A stretch of 64,000 nucleotides of DNA. Source: Devosia sp. 67-54 (lineage in GTDB: Bacteria; Pseudomonadota; Alphaproteobacteria; Rhizobiales; Devosiaceae). A program made the translations under genes and the position numbers. The stretch is taken from NCBI RefSeq assembly GCF_001899075.1, contig NZ_MKVA01000008.1, positions 310,001-374,000 on the forward strand. Reading direction: 5' to 3'. This document shows positions 27,093 to 40,146 of the stretch, piece by piece. The first letter of the stretch is position 1. Every line of letters begins with the position of its first letter. Below the pieces are notes generated by a model. The model was not told the origin of the DNA, did no database searches, and worked only from the letters and a program-made list of their open reading frames with translations.

Positions 27093-27640
27093 GCGTGTCC
27101 CGGCTCGATCCCGTCGCCGCCCTCGTCGTCATCGACCTGCAAAAGGGCGTGCTCGGCATGCCGACGGCGCATCCGGCCGCCGACATCCTGGCGCGCGCGG
27201 CGCGCCTTGCCGCTGCCTTCCGCGCGAAAAACCTGCCGGTGGCGCTGGTCAACGTCGCTGGCCGCGCCCCGGGCCGCACCGCCAATCCGCGCAATTTCGC
27301 CCCGCCGCCGGGCTGGGACGAGCTGGCGCCCGAGCTCGACGCGCAGCCGGCCGACATCCGCATCACCAAGTACAATATCGGCGCCTTCTACGGCACCGGT
27401 CTCGACATGCAGCTGCGCCGCCGCGGCGTGACGCAGATCTTTCTTGCCGGCATCGCCACCTCGAGCGGCGTCGAAGCCACCGCCCGCGCCGCCTACGATC
27501 ACGGCTACAACGTCGTTTCGGTGAGCGACGCGATGACCGACGGCGACGCCGCCGCACACGAGCACGCCGTGACCGTGCAGCTCAAGAAGATCGGCGAGGT
27601 GGCGACGACCGATGATGTGCTGGCGCTGCTCGCATCCTAG
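27089..27640 (+). CDS. Isochorismatase-fold protein lacking the catalytic cysteine
   Basis: 183 residues of the isochorismatase/cysteine-hydrolase fold. The Asp in LVVIDLQKG and the Lys in IRITKYN are present, but the position normally holding the nucleophile (C-V after a T-x-x stretch) reads ATSSGVEATAR, with Gly in place of Cys. Members with Gly there, such as the EntB isochorismatase domain, use a different, cysteine-free chemistry, so hydrolysis of amides is unlikely and the real reaction is open. The ATG at 27089 overlaps the preceding stop. A repeat-like intergenic stretch follows. Confidence 0.85.
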   Translation: MSVSRLDPVAALVVIDLQKGVLGMPTAHPAADILARAARLAAAFRAKNLPVALVNVAGRAPGRTANPRNFAPPPGWDELAPELDAQPADIRITKYNIGAFYGTGLDMQLRRRGVTQIFLAGIATSSGVEATARAAYDHGYNVVSVSDAMTDGDAAAHEHAVTVQLKKIGEVATTDDVLALLAS

Positions 27641-27668
27641 GCGATGCTTGCAGCGAACATGGGTGAAC

Positions 27669-27747
27669 CTGGTGCGTTGCGGGCAGCGTCACTGTAGCCG
27701 AGAGATCGCCCCCCTCACCGGCTTGCCGGCTCGCTCGGCTCGCCAGG
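27669..27747. repeat. Intergenic dispersed repeat, copy A
   Basis: This stretch (GTGCG-TTGCGGGCAGCG... to GGCTCGCCAG) aligns with 31681-31760 at roughly three bases in four by eye. Both copies are intergenic, between convergent or terminal gene ends. It is followed by a GC-rich CCCCTCTCCCCTGGGGG dyad. Confidence 0.5.
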
Positions 27748-27804
27748 TGCGCCCCCTCTCCCCTGGGGGTGAGCCCGACTGCGAGATCGGGGAAGAGGCA
27801 AGAC

Positions 27805-28965
27805 CTAGTCCAGCGTCTGCCGGTAGCGCAGCATCGCGATGATCGAGATCACCACCAGGATGGCGCCCAGCGCGAGGCATTCGGCGCCCACGTCGTGGAT
27901 GTCGCCGCCCTTCAGCATCACGGCGCGGATGATGCGCAGGAAATGCGTGGCCGGCACGCCCTGGCCGATGAATTGCGCCCAGCCCGGCATGCCGGCGAAC
28001 GGAAACATGAAGCCCGACAGCAGGATCGAGGGCAGGATGGTGAAGAAGCTGAGCTGCATCGCCTGCATCTGGTTGCGCGCCGCGGTGGAGATGAGAAAGC
28101 CCAGCGCCAGATTGACCACGATGAACAGGTTGAAGCCGACGAAGAACGCCCACCAGCTGCCGTCGAACGGCACCTGGAACACCAGATAGGCCGAAATCAG
28201 GAACACGATGGTCTGCACGTAGCCGACGAACACATAGGGCAGAATCTTGCCCAGCATCACCTCGAACGGCCGCACCGGGGTGGCGATCAGCATCTCCATG
28301 GTGCCACGCTCGGTTTCCTTGACGATGGCGACGGCGGTGATCATCACCATGGTCATCGAGAGGATGATGGCGAGCAGGCCCGGCACGATGTTGGTCGAGG
28401 TCTTGCCCTCGGGGTTGTATTCGCGGTGCACCACGATCGAGAACGGCGGCGGGCTGCCGGCTTTCGCCAGCGGCCCGACCAGCGCCTCGCCCACCGCCGA
28501 TTGCACGATGCCCGAAAGCGCCGCCGCGGCGCCGCCGACCGCCGAGGGATCCGATGCGTCGGCCGCGACGAGAATTTCCGGCGCTCGCCCCCGTACCACG
28601 TCGCGCTCGAAATTCTGCGGGATCACCACCACGAAATTGGCGTCGCCGCGCCTCAGCGCCTCTTCGCCGGCGGCGGTGCCGGCCACGGGCCCGCGAAAAT
28701 CGAAATAATCCGATTGCTGCATGGCGGCGATCACCGCGCGGGTGATCGGACCATTGTCGCCCATTTCCACCAGCGTCGGCAGGTGCCGCGGGTCGGCGTT
28801 GATGGCAAAGCCGAACAGGAACAGCTGAATCAGCGGCAGCCCGATCATCATGCCGAAGGTGACGCGGTCGCGCCGCATCTGGATGAATTCCTTGTAGAGC
28901 ACGGCGCCGAAGCGGCGCAGCGAGAAGCCGCTGCGGCGCGACAAGATCTCCTTCGCCTCGGTCAT
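27805..28965 (-). CDS. ABC-2 type transporter permease
   Basis: 386 residues. A cytoplasmic N-terminus (RFGAVLYKEFIQMRRDR) is followed by TM1, a large external domain (about 45-180) and five C-terminal membrane segments, as in the YhhJ/YbhR family of drug or multi-substrate exporters. The ATG at 28965 overlaps the stop of the ATPase gene (ATGA); the frame stays open further upstream but lies in the ATPase. It is the third gene after hlyD-type and ATPase genes. The substrate is unknown. Confidence 0.92.
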   Translation of the reverse strand: MTEAKEILSRRSGFSLRRFGAVLYKEFIQMRRDRVTFGMMIGLPLIQLFLFGFAINADPRHLPTLVEMGDNGPITRAVIAAMQQSDYFDFRGPVAGTAAGEEALRRGDANFVVVIPQNFERDVVRGRAPEILVAADASDPSAVGGAAAALSGIVQSAVGEALVGPLAKAGSPPPFSIVVHREYNPEGKTSTNIVPGLLAIILSMTMVMITAVAIVKETERGTMEMLIATPVRPFEVMLGKILPYVFVGYVQTIVFLISAYLVFQVPFDGSWWAFFVGFNLFIVVNLALGFLISTAARNQMQAMQLSFFTILPSILLSGFMFPFAGMPGWAQFIGQGVPATHFLRIIRAVMLKGGDIHDVGAECLALGAILVVISIIAMLRYRQTLD

Positions 28966-29912
28966 GCCGCCACGCCCTGCGGGTCGCCGGCGAAATTGTC
29001 GCGCGCCCCCGCCATCAGGTAGATGAACGCCTCCTCGAGGCCGGCGACCTGCTTGCTCCAGCGATGCGTGCCCTCGGCCTCGAGCCGCCGAACCGTGGCC
29101 TCTAGCGCCGGCCTGTCGGTGCCCGAAACGTGCAGCACCGCCCCGAAGCGCGCCACCTGCTCCACCCCCGGCTCGTGCTTCAGCCGCTCTTCGAGCCGCG
29201 CGAGATCGGGGCCTTCGACCCGCCAGGTCTCGAGCCCGACCAGCCTGGGGATGTCGGCCGAGGGGCCGTCGATCAGCTTCCTGCCATAGGCGATGTAGGT
29301 GATGAAATCGCATTGCACCGCCTCGTCCATGTAGTGGGTCGAGACCAGCACGGTGACGCCCCCGGCGCTCAGCCGCCGGATCTCGTCCCAGAAATCGCGC
29401 CGCGCCTTGGGATCGACGCCGGCGGTGGGCTCGTCGAGCAGCAGCAATTGCGGCTCGTGCAGCAGGCAGGCGGTGAGCGCCAGCCGCTGCTTCCAGCCGC
29501 CCGACAGCGAGCCGGCGAGTTGCTTCTGCCGGTCGGCGAGGCCGAGATCGCGCAGCGCCGCGTCGACCCGCTCGCGCCGCCGGTCGAGCCGGTACATGCG
29601 GGCGACGAAATCGAGGTTCTCGCGGATGGTCAGATCCTCGTAATACGAGAATTTCTGCGTCATGTAGCCCACCGCCTCCTTGATGCGGCCGGCCTCGTGC
29701 CGCACGTCGAGGCCGAGGCAGGTGCCCTCGCCCTCGTCCGGCGTCAGCAGCCCGCACAGCATGCGGATGGTGGTGGTCTTGCCCGAGCCGTTGGGGCCGA
29801 GGAAGCCGTAGATGGCGCCGCGCGGCACGCGGATGTCGAAATGATCGACCACCGTGCGCGTACCGAAGCGCTTGGTGAGGCCGCGCACATCGATGACGGC
29901 GGTGTCGCTCAT
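28962..29912 (-). CDS. ABC transporter ATP-binding protein
   Basis: 316 residues with one nucleotide-binding domain: Walker A GPNGSGKTTT, signature LSGGWKQRL and Walker B LLLLDEPTAGVDP, followed by the H-loop STHYMDEA. A C-terminal extension of about 90 residues is typical of ATPases driving ABC-2 exporters such as YhiH/YbhF, but only one ATPase domain is present where YbhF has two. Its ATG at 29912 overlaps the stop of the membrane-fusion gene. Confidence 0.93.
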   Translation of the reverse strand: MSDTAVIDVRGLTKRFGTRTVVDHFDIRVPRGAIYGFLGPNGSGKTTTIRMLCGLLTPDEGEGTCLGLDVRHEAGRIKEAVGYMTQKFSYYEDLTIRENLDFVARMYRLDRRRERVDAALRDLGLADRQKQLAGSLSGGWKQRLALTACLLHEPQLLLLDEPTAGVDPKARRDFWDEIRRLSAGGVTVLVSTHYMDEAVQCDFITYIAYGRKLIDGPSADIPRLVGLETWRVEGPDLARLEERLKHEPGVEQVARFGAVLHVSGTDRPALEATVRRLEAEGTHRWSKQVAGLEEAFIYLMAGARDNFAGDPQGVAA

Positions 29913-30856
29913 TGCAGCGGCTCGATGCTCACCGGCTGGCCAGGGCGAACGGCGTTCTGCTGATCGAGCCGCGCCTCGGTGAGAAAGCTCAGCCGGCTGC
30001 GTTCGTCGCGCGAATAGATGATCGGCGGGGTGAATTGCGGATCGGAGGCGAAGCGGCTGATGGTGGCGGTGAGGCCGGCGGCGCAGCCGTCGCAACTGAC
30101 CCGCACCTGCTGGCCGAGCGCGAAATGCTGCCGGTCGGCCTCGCTCAGATAGAACAGCACTTTCATGCTGCCGGCGCCGCTCAGCGACACGACCGGCGCT
30201 CCGGCCGCTGCCACCTCGCCGGCCTTGTAGTAGAGCTGCTCGATGCGGCCGTCGGCGGGCGCCGTGACGGTGCGCATGTCGAGCGCCACCTTGGCGCTGG
30301 CGGCATCGGCGTTGGCCGCCGCGACATTGGCCTCGGCGGCGATCTGCTGCGCGTCGCGCGCCGGCAGCTCCTGCACCTTGAGCTGCGCCGTGAGCTGGTC
30401 GACCGCCGCCTGCGCCGCCTTGACCGTGGCCTTGCTTTGGTCGAGCGTCGCCACCGGCGTCAGCCCGCGATCGAACAGATCCTGCGTGCGCGCGAGGTTC
30501 TGCTGCGCGAGGCTCAGATCCGCCTCGGCCTTCATCAACTGCGCCTTGGTGACGTCGATCTCTTCCTGCCGGCTGCCCGTCTGCAGATTGGCCAGCGTCG
30601 CCTCGGCGGCGTCGGCCCGCGCCCTGGCGGCGTCGTACTGCGCCTGCTGCTGGCTGGTATCGAGTACGAACAGCACCTCGCCCTTGCGCACGAGCTGGCC
30701 GTCGGTCACCGGCAGCGCGGCGATGGGACCGGCCGTGGCCGCGGCGGCATAGAGGTAGTCGTCCTCGGCGTAGCCGTTCCAGGCCGGCGGCGCGGCCGGG
30801 CCGAAGCCGGGCAGGATGGCGACGAGTCCCGTCAGCCAGGCAAGAACGGTGCCCAT
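29909..30856 (-). CDS. HlyD/YbhG-type membrane fusion protein
   Basis: 315 residues. An N-terminal membrane anchor or signal (about 1-20) is followed by a lipoyl-like half motif ([20 protein letters not shown]), long coiled-coil hairpin helices (about 70-195) rich in Ala/Gln, the second lipoyl half ([20 protein letters not shown]) and a beta-barrel. It bridges the inner-membrane ABC exporter to the outer membrane. It is the first transport gene of the operon, 10 nt after the TetR gene. Confidence 0.92.
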   Translation of the reverse strand: MGTVLAWLTGLVAILPGFGPAAPPAWNGYAEDDYLYAAAATAGPIAALPVTDGQLVRKGEVLFVLDTSQQQAQYDAARARADAAEATLANLQTGSRQEEIDVTKAQLMKAEADLSLAQQNLARTQDLFDRGLTPVATLDQSKATVKAAQAAVDQLTAQLKVQELPARDAQQIAAEANVAAANADAASAKVALDMRTVTAPADGRIEQLYYKAGEVAAAGAPVVSLSGAGSMKVLFYLSEADRQHFALGQQVRVSCDGCAAGLTATISRFASDPQFTPPIIYSRDERSRLSFLTEARLDQQNAVRPGQPVSIEPLQ

Positions 30857-30866
30857 GCGCGCCTCC

Positions 30867-31529
30867 TCAGGTCGCCATGAAGCGGCGCTCGCGCTGCGGT
30901 GCGCTGAGGCCGTCGAACAGGATGGTCAGGTGGTTGTCGATCAGCCGCTCGATCTCGAGCCCGCCCGCCGGCCGGATGCCGAACAGCTCCGACATCAGCA
31001 TGTGGGCGATCACCGGCCCGATCACCGAGCGCAGCGTCAGCTCCGGATCGACCGGCCGGAAATAGCCCTCGCGCACGCCGCTGGCGATCAGCGCCGAAAC
31101 CGCCGGGATGACGCGGTCGAGCACCTCGCGCCGGTACATCTGCGCCAGCTCGGGGAAGTTGACCATCTCGCGCACCAGGAGGCGCGGGATGGCGACGAGC
31201 ATGGGGTCGGCGAGCCGGCCGGCGACCATCTTCAGCACCGTGCCGATCACCGACCGCGGATCGCCGGCGTAGTTCTCGAGAAAGCCCAGCGCGTTGTCGG
31301 CGATCGGCCGCACCGCCCGCTTCACCAGCCCCTCGAGGATCGCCTCCTTGCTCGGAAAATAGAGGTACACCGCCCCTTTGCTGAGCCCGGCGCGCGCCGC
31401 GATGTCCTCGACCCGCGTGGCGGCGAACCCCTTTTCCACGAACAGCGCCAACGCCGCATCCAGCACCTCGTCCGGCCGCGCCTCGGCCCGCCGCCGGAAT
31501 TTCGGCCCCCGTTGCAAGGCATCTGCCAT
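30867..31529 (-). CDS. TetR family repressor of the export operon
   Basis: 220 residues. The N-terminal helix-turn-helix ([15 protein letters not shown]...[17 protein letters not shown], about residues 20-65) is standard TetR; the C-terminal helical domain is the ligand pocket. It heads the operon tetR-hlyD-ATPase-permease and probably represses it from the inverted repeats at 31542-31579, directly upstream. The inducer is unknown. Confidence 0.93.
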   Translation of the reverse strand: MADALQRGPKFRRRAEARPDEVLDAALALFVEKGFAATRVEDIAARAGLSKGAVYLYFPSKEAILEGLVKRAVRPIADNALGFLENYAGDPRSVIGTVLKMVAGRLADPMLVAIPRLLVREMVNFPELAQMYRREVLDRVIPAVSALIASGVREGYFRPVDPELTLRSVIGPVIAHMLMSELFGIRPAGGLEIERLIDNHLTILFDGLSAPQRERRFMAT

Positions 31530-31541
31530 GCGATCACTCCA

Positions 31542-31579
31542 ACTGACTGCTCGGTCAGTAATGTAATAACCGACCGGTC
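31542..31579. promoter_or_regulatory. TetR-type operator upstream of the export operon
   Basis: ACTGAC-N6-GTCAGT (31542-31559) is a perfect inverted repeat. GACCGGTC (31572-31579) is a second, 8-bp palindrome, followed by another CAGTCAGT. Both lie within 50 nt of the tetR start codon, as expected for autoregulation. Confidence 0.75.
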
Positions 31580-31680
31580 AGTCAGTTGCAAGGGGAATGG
31601 GGATGGGGGGACGGGAGAAGTGGGGCGGAGGGTGCGGCTGGGAGCGAGCGGGAGTGGGAGAGGCGGTGCGGTGGTGAGGC

Positions 31681-31760
31681 TTGCGCGTTACGGGCAGCAT
31701 TTCCGTGACCGAGACATCGCCTCCTCACCCGATTGCCAGGCTCGCTGATGCTCGCCAAGC
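31681..31760. repeat. Intergenic dispersed repeat, copy B
   Basis: Similar by eye to 27669-27747 (GCGTTACGGGCAGCATT... to ATGCTCGCCAAG). It leads straight into the hairpin block that follows. Confidence 0.5.
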
Positions 31761-31766
31761 GCGCGA

Positions 31767-32000
31767 CCCCGGATCAAGTCCGGGGGCAGGCTCTCTCCCT
31801 GACGGGACGAGGTGCAGCTGGCTGTGGGATCAAGAGAAACGAAAGCGCCGCAGTCGGGTCCTTCCCCTGCGCAGCGGGGGAAAGTGTCGCGAAGCGACGA
31901 AAGGGGGCGGGCCACCGGCACGGTGGTTGGGGCCGCCCCCTCCACCACGCTGCGCGTGGTCCCCCTCCACCGCAAGCGGGAGAGGAGTCCCGACTGCCGC
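31767..32000. repeat. Multi-hairpin intergenic repeat block (REP/MITE-like)
   Basis: No gene is seen between the TetR operator and gltD. The block contains, in order: CCCCGGA-TCAAG-TCCGGGG (31767-31785); TTCCCC/GGGGAA (31862-31882); GTCGC-GAA-GCGAC (31886-31898); an 8-bp stem GGGGGCGG/CCGCCCCC (31903-31940) enclosing CCACCG-GCA-CGGTGG (31912-31926); and ACCACGC-TGC-GCGTGGT (31944-31960). The ends near 31850 (GCAGTCGGG) and 31990 (CCCGACTGC) are inverted copies, so 31850-32000 looks like one palindromic element. Elements of this style are common between alphaproteobacterial genes. Confidence 0.8.
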
Positions 32001-32017
32001 GGTGCTTACCGCGGCAG
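31994..32017 (-). other. Perfect hairpin spanning the gltD stop codon
   Basis: CTGCCGCGGT and ACCGCGGCAG form a perfect 10-bp stem with a 4-nt loop; the TAA stop of gltD lies at the loop. No T-run follows on the minus strand, so it looks like a 3'-end stabiliser or rho-assisted stop rather than an intrinsic terminator. Confidence 0.6.
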
Positions 32018-33424
32018 CGTTGTGGCGCCCATCAGGGTCTGGTCGATGGCGCGAGCGCATTGGCGGCCTTCGCGGATGGCCCAGACCACCAGCGATTGGC
32101 CGCGGCGCATGTCGCCGCAGGAGAACACCTTCGGCCGGCTCGTCTGGTAGCGTACCGTGTCGGCCTGCACGTTGCCGCGCCGGTCGAGCTCGACGCCGAA
32201 CTGCTTGAGCATGCCGTCCTGCACCGGGCCGAGAAAGCCCATGGCGAGCAGCACCAGATCGGCCTTGAGCTCGAACTCCGTTCCAGCAATGGGCTGGAAC
32301 TTGCTGTCGGCGCGGGCGCAGATCAGCTTCCTGACCTGCCCGTTCTCGCCCTCGAAGCGCACCGTGGCCACCGCGAAATCGCGCGTCACGCCCTCTTCCT
32401 GCGACGACGAGGTGCGCATCTTCATCGGCCACAGCGGCCAGGTGAGCTCCTTGTTCTCCTTGAGCGGCGGCGCCGGCATGATCTCGATCTGCGTCACCGA
32501 CAGCGCCCCCTGGCGGTTGGAGGTGCCGATGCAGTCCGAGCCGGTGTCGCCGCCGCCGATCACCACCACGTGCTTGCCGCCGGCGAGGATCGGCTTGACG
32601 TTGTCGAGCGGCTCGTCGGAGACGCGGCGGTTCTGCTGCGGCAGGAACTGCATGGCGAAGTGGATGCCGTCGAGCTCGCGCCCGGGGATCGGCAGATCGC
32701 GCGGCAGCTCGGCGCCGCCCGCCAGCGCAATGGCGTCGTACCTGTCCTCGAGCTCGGCGACGCTGACGTCGCGGCCGACATGCACGCCGTAGTGGAAGGT
32801 GACGCCTTCGGCCTCCATCTGCGCGACGCGCCGGTCGATGTGCCGCTTCTCCATCTTGAAGTCGGGGATGCCATAGCGCATCAGCCCGCCGGCCTTGGCG
32901 TTCTTTTCATAGAGATGCACATCGTGGCCGGCACGGGCGAGCTGCTGCGCGCAGGCGAGGCCCGACGGCCCCGAGCCGATCACCGCGACCGTCTTGCCGG
33001 TCTTGACCGGATTGATCTCCGGCGTGATCCAACCGCTCTCCCAGCCCTTGTCGACGATGGCGCATTCGATCGTCTTGATGCTCACCGGCTGCTCGATGAT
33101 GTTGAGCGTGCACGCCGCCTCGCACGGAGCGGGGCAGATGCGGCCGGTGAATTCGGGGAAGTTGTTGGTCGAGTGCAGATTGCGCAGCGCCCGTTGCCAG
33201 TCACCGCGATAGACGAGGTCGTTCCAGTCGGGGATCTGGTTGTTGACCGGGCAGCCGGTATGGCAATAGGGCACGCCGCAATCCATGCAGCGCGCCGCCT
33301 GGTCGCGCGTACCCTTGTCGCCGAGCGGAATGACAAATTCGGCGTAGTTCTGCAGCCGATCCTTGACCGGAAGATAGTCGCGGTCGTCCTTGTCGATTTC
33401 GAGGAAGCCGGTGATCTTGCCCAT
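32006..33424 (-). CDS. gltD: Glutamate synthase small subunit (NADPH)
   Basis: 472 residues. The N-terminal Fe-S region has [14 protein letters not shown] and CPAPCEAAC, followed by an FAD-binding [10 protein letters not shown] near residue 150 and an NADPH-binding GGGDTGSDC. It passes electrons from NADPH to GltB for glutamate formation from glutamine and 2-oxoglutarate. The ATG at 33424 has an AGGGGAGGA ribosome site. The last gene of gltB-orf-gltD: the small exported-protein gene stops 2 nt before it. Confidence 0.96.
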   Translation of the reverse strand: MGKITGFLEIDKDDRDYLPVKDRLQNYAEFVIPLGDKGTRDQAARCMDCGVPYCHTGCPVNNQIPDWNDLVYRGDWQRALRNLHSTNNFPEFTGRICPAPCEAACTLNIIEQPVSIKTIECAIVDKGWESGWITPEINPVKTGKTVAVIGSGPSGLACAQQLARAGHDVHLYEKNAKAGGLMRYGIPDFKMEKRHIDRRVAQMEAEGVTFHYGVHVGRDVSVAELEDRYDAIALAGGAELPRDLPIPGRELDGIHFAMQFLPQQNRRVSDEPLDNVKPILAGGKHVVVIGGGDTGSDCIGTSNRQGALSVTQIEIMPAPPLKENKELTWPLWPMKMRTSSSQEEGVTRDFAVATVRFEGENGQVRKLICARADSKFQPIAGTEFELKADLVLLAMGFLGPVQDGMLKQFGVELDRRGNVQADTVRYQTSRPKVFSCGDMRRGQSLVVWAIREGRQCARAIDQTLMGATTLPR

Positions 33425-33426
33425 GA

Positions 33427-33770
33427 CTAATTCCTCCCCTTGGGCAAAGCCCCAGCGGTCATCTTGATATTTCCAGCCCTGTCCCGCACGCACTCTCCTC
33501 CATTGGCATACCAGCGCCCCTGTAGTTTGAGATTGCGATCTAGAACGTGCCTACTCAACCTGAGCAGACTCATTTCGCTCGTGCACATCGTCATCACCGC
33601 CTCGACGCTGCTGCCTTGCATCGGGTAAACGAACGTCTTGGGCGGCGGGGTCGGATCGTCGGTCAGTTTTATGTAGCTGAGCTGAACCCAGTAGTTGACG
33701 GGCGCTGCAGCGGCGGGAGCCGCCACTCCGGCAAGCAACAATCCTGCAGCCGAGAGGATGACGGGATACC

Positions 33771-33774
<4 letters not shown>
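33427..33774 (-). CDS. Small exported protein encoded between gltB and gltD
   Basis: 115 residues. A clear signal peptide (about 1-22, [12 protein letters not shown]...AAAA, with an AxA-type end) is followed by about 90 residues with two Cys residues (TMCTSE, GGECVRD), which could form a periplasmic disulfide. I do not recognise the family. The ATG at 33774 overlaps the gltB stop (ATGA) and the stop is 2 nt before gltD, so it is translated within the glutamate synthase operon. The common arrangement is gltB directly followed by gltD, so this is an insertion. The function is unknown. Confidence 0.75.
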
Positions 33775-38474
<4,700 letters not shown>

Positions 38475-38922
38475 CGGCGATGTCCTTCGATCAGAGAAAT
38501 CAGGTCAGGGGGAGCCGGCAAGCCGGCGCGTCGGTCCTTTCAGGGCAGGAAGGTTTTCGTTTTATCGGCTCGGTATCGGTCATTGGCGTCCACGCTCCGT
38601 CTGTCTTACCCACGATTGCCGGGCGGGGGCCCGGATCGTGATGAGTGCAGCCCGTGAGGGCAAGTCACAATGTCAACAGGGAGCGGCGCTGCATCCAAAT
38701 GGCCGCTCATTCGGGCACGAAGCCCCGCCTTCCGTTTCCGCTCTCGACGAACGGGCCAGCCGGTCCGGCGTGCGGCCAGTCCGGGGAGACCGGATGCCCG
38801 CGCGATTAAGACAGCAAAGCTGTCCTATCGAGGCTACATTTGCACAACTCTAAACTGCGGGCAAGCGCACTCTGCGACTTTTTCGTGGCAGCAGGTAAAA
38901 TGCTCAAATCTTGGGCAGCAGA
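38475..38922. other. Intergenic region upstream of gltB
   Basis: About 450 bp without a credible gene, presumably the gltB leader and promoter. On the minus strand a TTGACA (38676 to 38671) could be a -35 box, but no good -10 follows at 17 nt. A perfect hairpin GACAGC-AAA-GCTGTC lies at 38810-38824. Base composition is less GC-rich than the genes around it, most clearly at 38800-38920. I see no recognisable riboswitch. Confidence 0.4.
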
Positions 38923-38968
38923 CTGCCTAAAATACGTGCGGCGCCCTCACGGACGCCGCATCAGGCAG
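38923..38968 (-). terminator. Nested stem-loop terminator after dps
   Basis: An inner stem GCGGCG (38938-38943)/CGCCGC (38954-38959) lies inside an outer stem CTGCCT (38923-38928)/AGGCAG (38963-38968). On the minus strand the inner stem is followed by ACGTATTTT. The dps stop lies 17 nt upstream. Confidence 0.65.
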
Positions 38969-38984
38969 GGAGACAGATGGACCG

Positions 38985-39458
38985 TTATTCGAGATGGCTC
39001 TTGAGGAACCACATGTCCTTGTCGAGGTCGCGCGAGAACGCGGTGAAGATGTCGGAGGTGCCGGCATCGCCCGCGTCGTCGGCGGTGTCGATCGCCTCGC
39101 GCACCGATTTGCTGAGCGCGCCGTAGCGCTCGACCAGCGCGCCGACATGGTCGGCCACCTTCTTGATGTCGGTCGGATAGGCCGGCAGCGCGCTCTTGTC
39201 GCCGACGATTTGCGTGGTGCCCAGCGCCACGCCGTCGAGCTGCGCCACGCGCTCGGCCACGGTGTCGATGTTGTTGTCGAGATTGGTGCGCAGCATGTCG
39301 AGCAATTCGTGCACGGCGATGAAGGTCGGGCCCTTGAGGTTCCAGTGCGCCTGCTTGACCGCCAGCGCCAGATCGATCGTATCGGCGAGCCGCGCATTGC
39401 ACAGCTCGACCATGGCGGTCTTGGTGTTGGACTTGAGGCCGATATCGGGGGATTTCAT
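38985..39458 (-). CDS. dps: Dps family DNA-binding ferritin-like protein
   Basis: 157 residues of the ferritin-like Dps fold. The ferroxidase-site residues between subunits are visible: His in AVKQAHWNLKG, then Asp/Glu in LDMLRTNLDNNIDTVAERV. It protects DNA in stress by oxidising and storing iron. The ATG at 39458 matches the family N-terminus; the frame is open for far longer upstream, but that region is opposite the kinase gene. It is divergent from the kinase. Confidence 0.94.
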   Translation of the reverse strand: MKSPDIGLKSNTKTAMVELCNARLADTIDLALAVKQAHWNLKGPTFIAVHELLDMLRTNLDNNIDTVAERVAQLDGVALGTTQIVGDKSALPAYPTDIKKVADHVGALVERYGALSKSVREAIDTADDAGDAGTSDIFTAFSRDLDKDMWFLKSHLE

Positions 39459-39545
39459 GGGAAACTGTCCTGTTGACGCTGCAATGGGTGCAAAACCCAT
39501 ACGATAGCTAGGCGGTTCCGTCCGGGACAAAAAGGGCATCCGGGC

Positions 39546-40049
39546 ATGGCGGGCACGATGACGCAGGCGATCTTCTTCAGCGGCCCGATCGGCGCCGGCA
39601 AGACCACGCTCGGCCGCGCCGTCGCGGCGCGTCTCGGCGCCGCCTTCCTCGACGGCGACGATTACGCCGAGCACGACCGCCCCTGGTACGCCTCGAGCCT
39701 CGGCACCAGCCGCGGCATCGCCGAGGCGCTGCTGGCGGCGCTGCGGCAGCACCCGGCGGCAATCGTCGCCTATCCGCTGCGCTGCACCAATTATCTCTAT
39801 TTCCGCCGCCGCCTGGCCGATGCCGGACATGGCTGCCTCGTCGTCAATCTCGGCGCCTCCTACGACGCGCTCGTCAACGCCGGCCGCGGGCGGGTGTTTT
39901 CCGCCGACGAGCGCGCCCGCATCGCCGAAATGCTGGCCCAGGGCTACGCCGACCGGCCGTTCGGCGATCTCGCGGTCGACACCGCCGCCGCCGGTTTCGC
40001 CGCCACCGTCGACATCCTCGTCGCCCGCCTGCGCCCGCGCCTCGGCTGA
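39546..40049 (+). CDS. Small P-loop kinase-like protein
   Basis: 167 residues with Walker A GPIGAGKTTLG near residue 14 and a LDGDDYAEHD motif resembling the Asp-containing substrate site of shikimate/gluconate kinases and related small-molecule kinases. A Tyr/Arg-rich segment (YPLRCTNYLYFRRRL) lies mid-protein. The phosphate acceptor is not determinable. AAGGG about 9 nt before the ATG at 39546 supports the start; a second ATG lies at 39558. Confidence 0.78.
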   Translation: MAGTMTQAIFFSGPIGAGKTTLGRAVAARLGAAFLDGDDYAEHDRPWYASSLGTSRGIAEALLAALRQHPAAIVAYPLRCTNYLYFRRRLADAGHGCLVVNLGASYDALVNAGRGRVFSADERARIAEMLAQGYADRPFGDLAVDTAAAGFAATVDILVARLRPRLG

Positions 40050-40054
40050 CACGC

Positions 40055-40084
40055 AAAAGGCGCGGACCCTGCCGGATCCGCGCC
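40055..40084 (-). terminator. Rho-independent terminator of the hsp20 gene
   Basis: On the minus strand GGCGCGGA and TCCGCGCC form a perfect 8-bp stem with a 10-nt loop, followed by TTTT. The same stem lies only 9 nt past the + strand kinase gene, so it may serve both. Confidence 0.85.
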
Positions 40085-40101
40085 CCAATTCCAATCGCCT
40101 G

Positions 40102-40144
40102 CCGGTCAGGAGAGGGCCTGATTGAGCAGGCCGTTCGTGACCGG
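40102..40144 (-). other. Two-tier stem-loop directly after the hsp20 stop codon
   Basis: CCGGTCA (40102-40108) pairs with TGACCGG (40138-40144), enclosing a second stem GGCCTG-ATTGAG-CAGGCC (40115-40132). It starts 2 nt after the stop of hsp20 and precedes the terminator. Confidence 0.6.
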
Positions 40145-40146
40145 AA

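Noticed and set aside
31767-32000. Possible CRISPR-like array
   Set aside because: The stems differ from one another and have no regular spacers; it is a multi-hairpin repeat, not an array.
31733-33430. Open frame of 565 codons on the + strand opposite gltD
   Set aside because: Complement of gltD; it also runs through the repeat block.
38475-38922. Possible riboswitch or tRNA upstream of gltB
   Set aside because: No tRNA arm pattern and no recognised aptamer core; only a small hairpin and a weak -35-like box.
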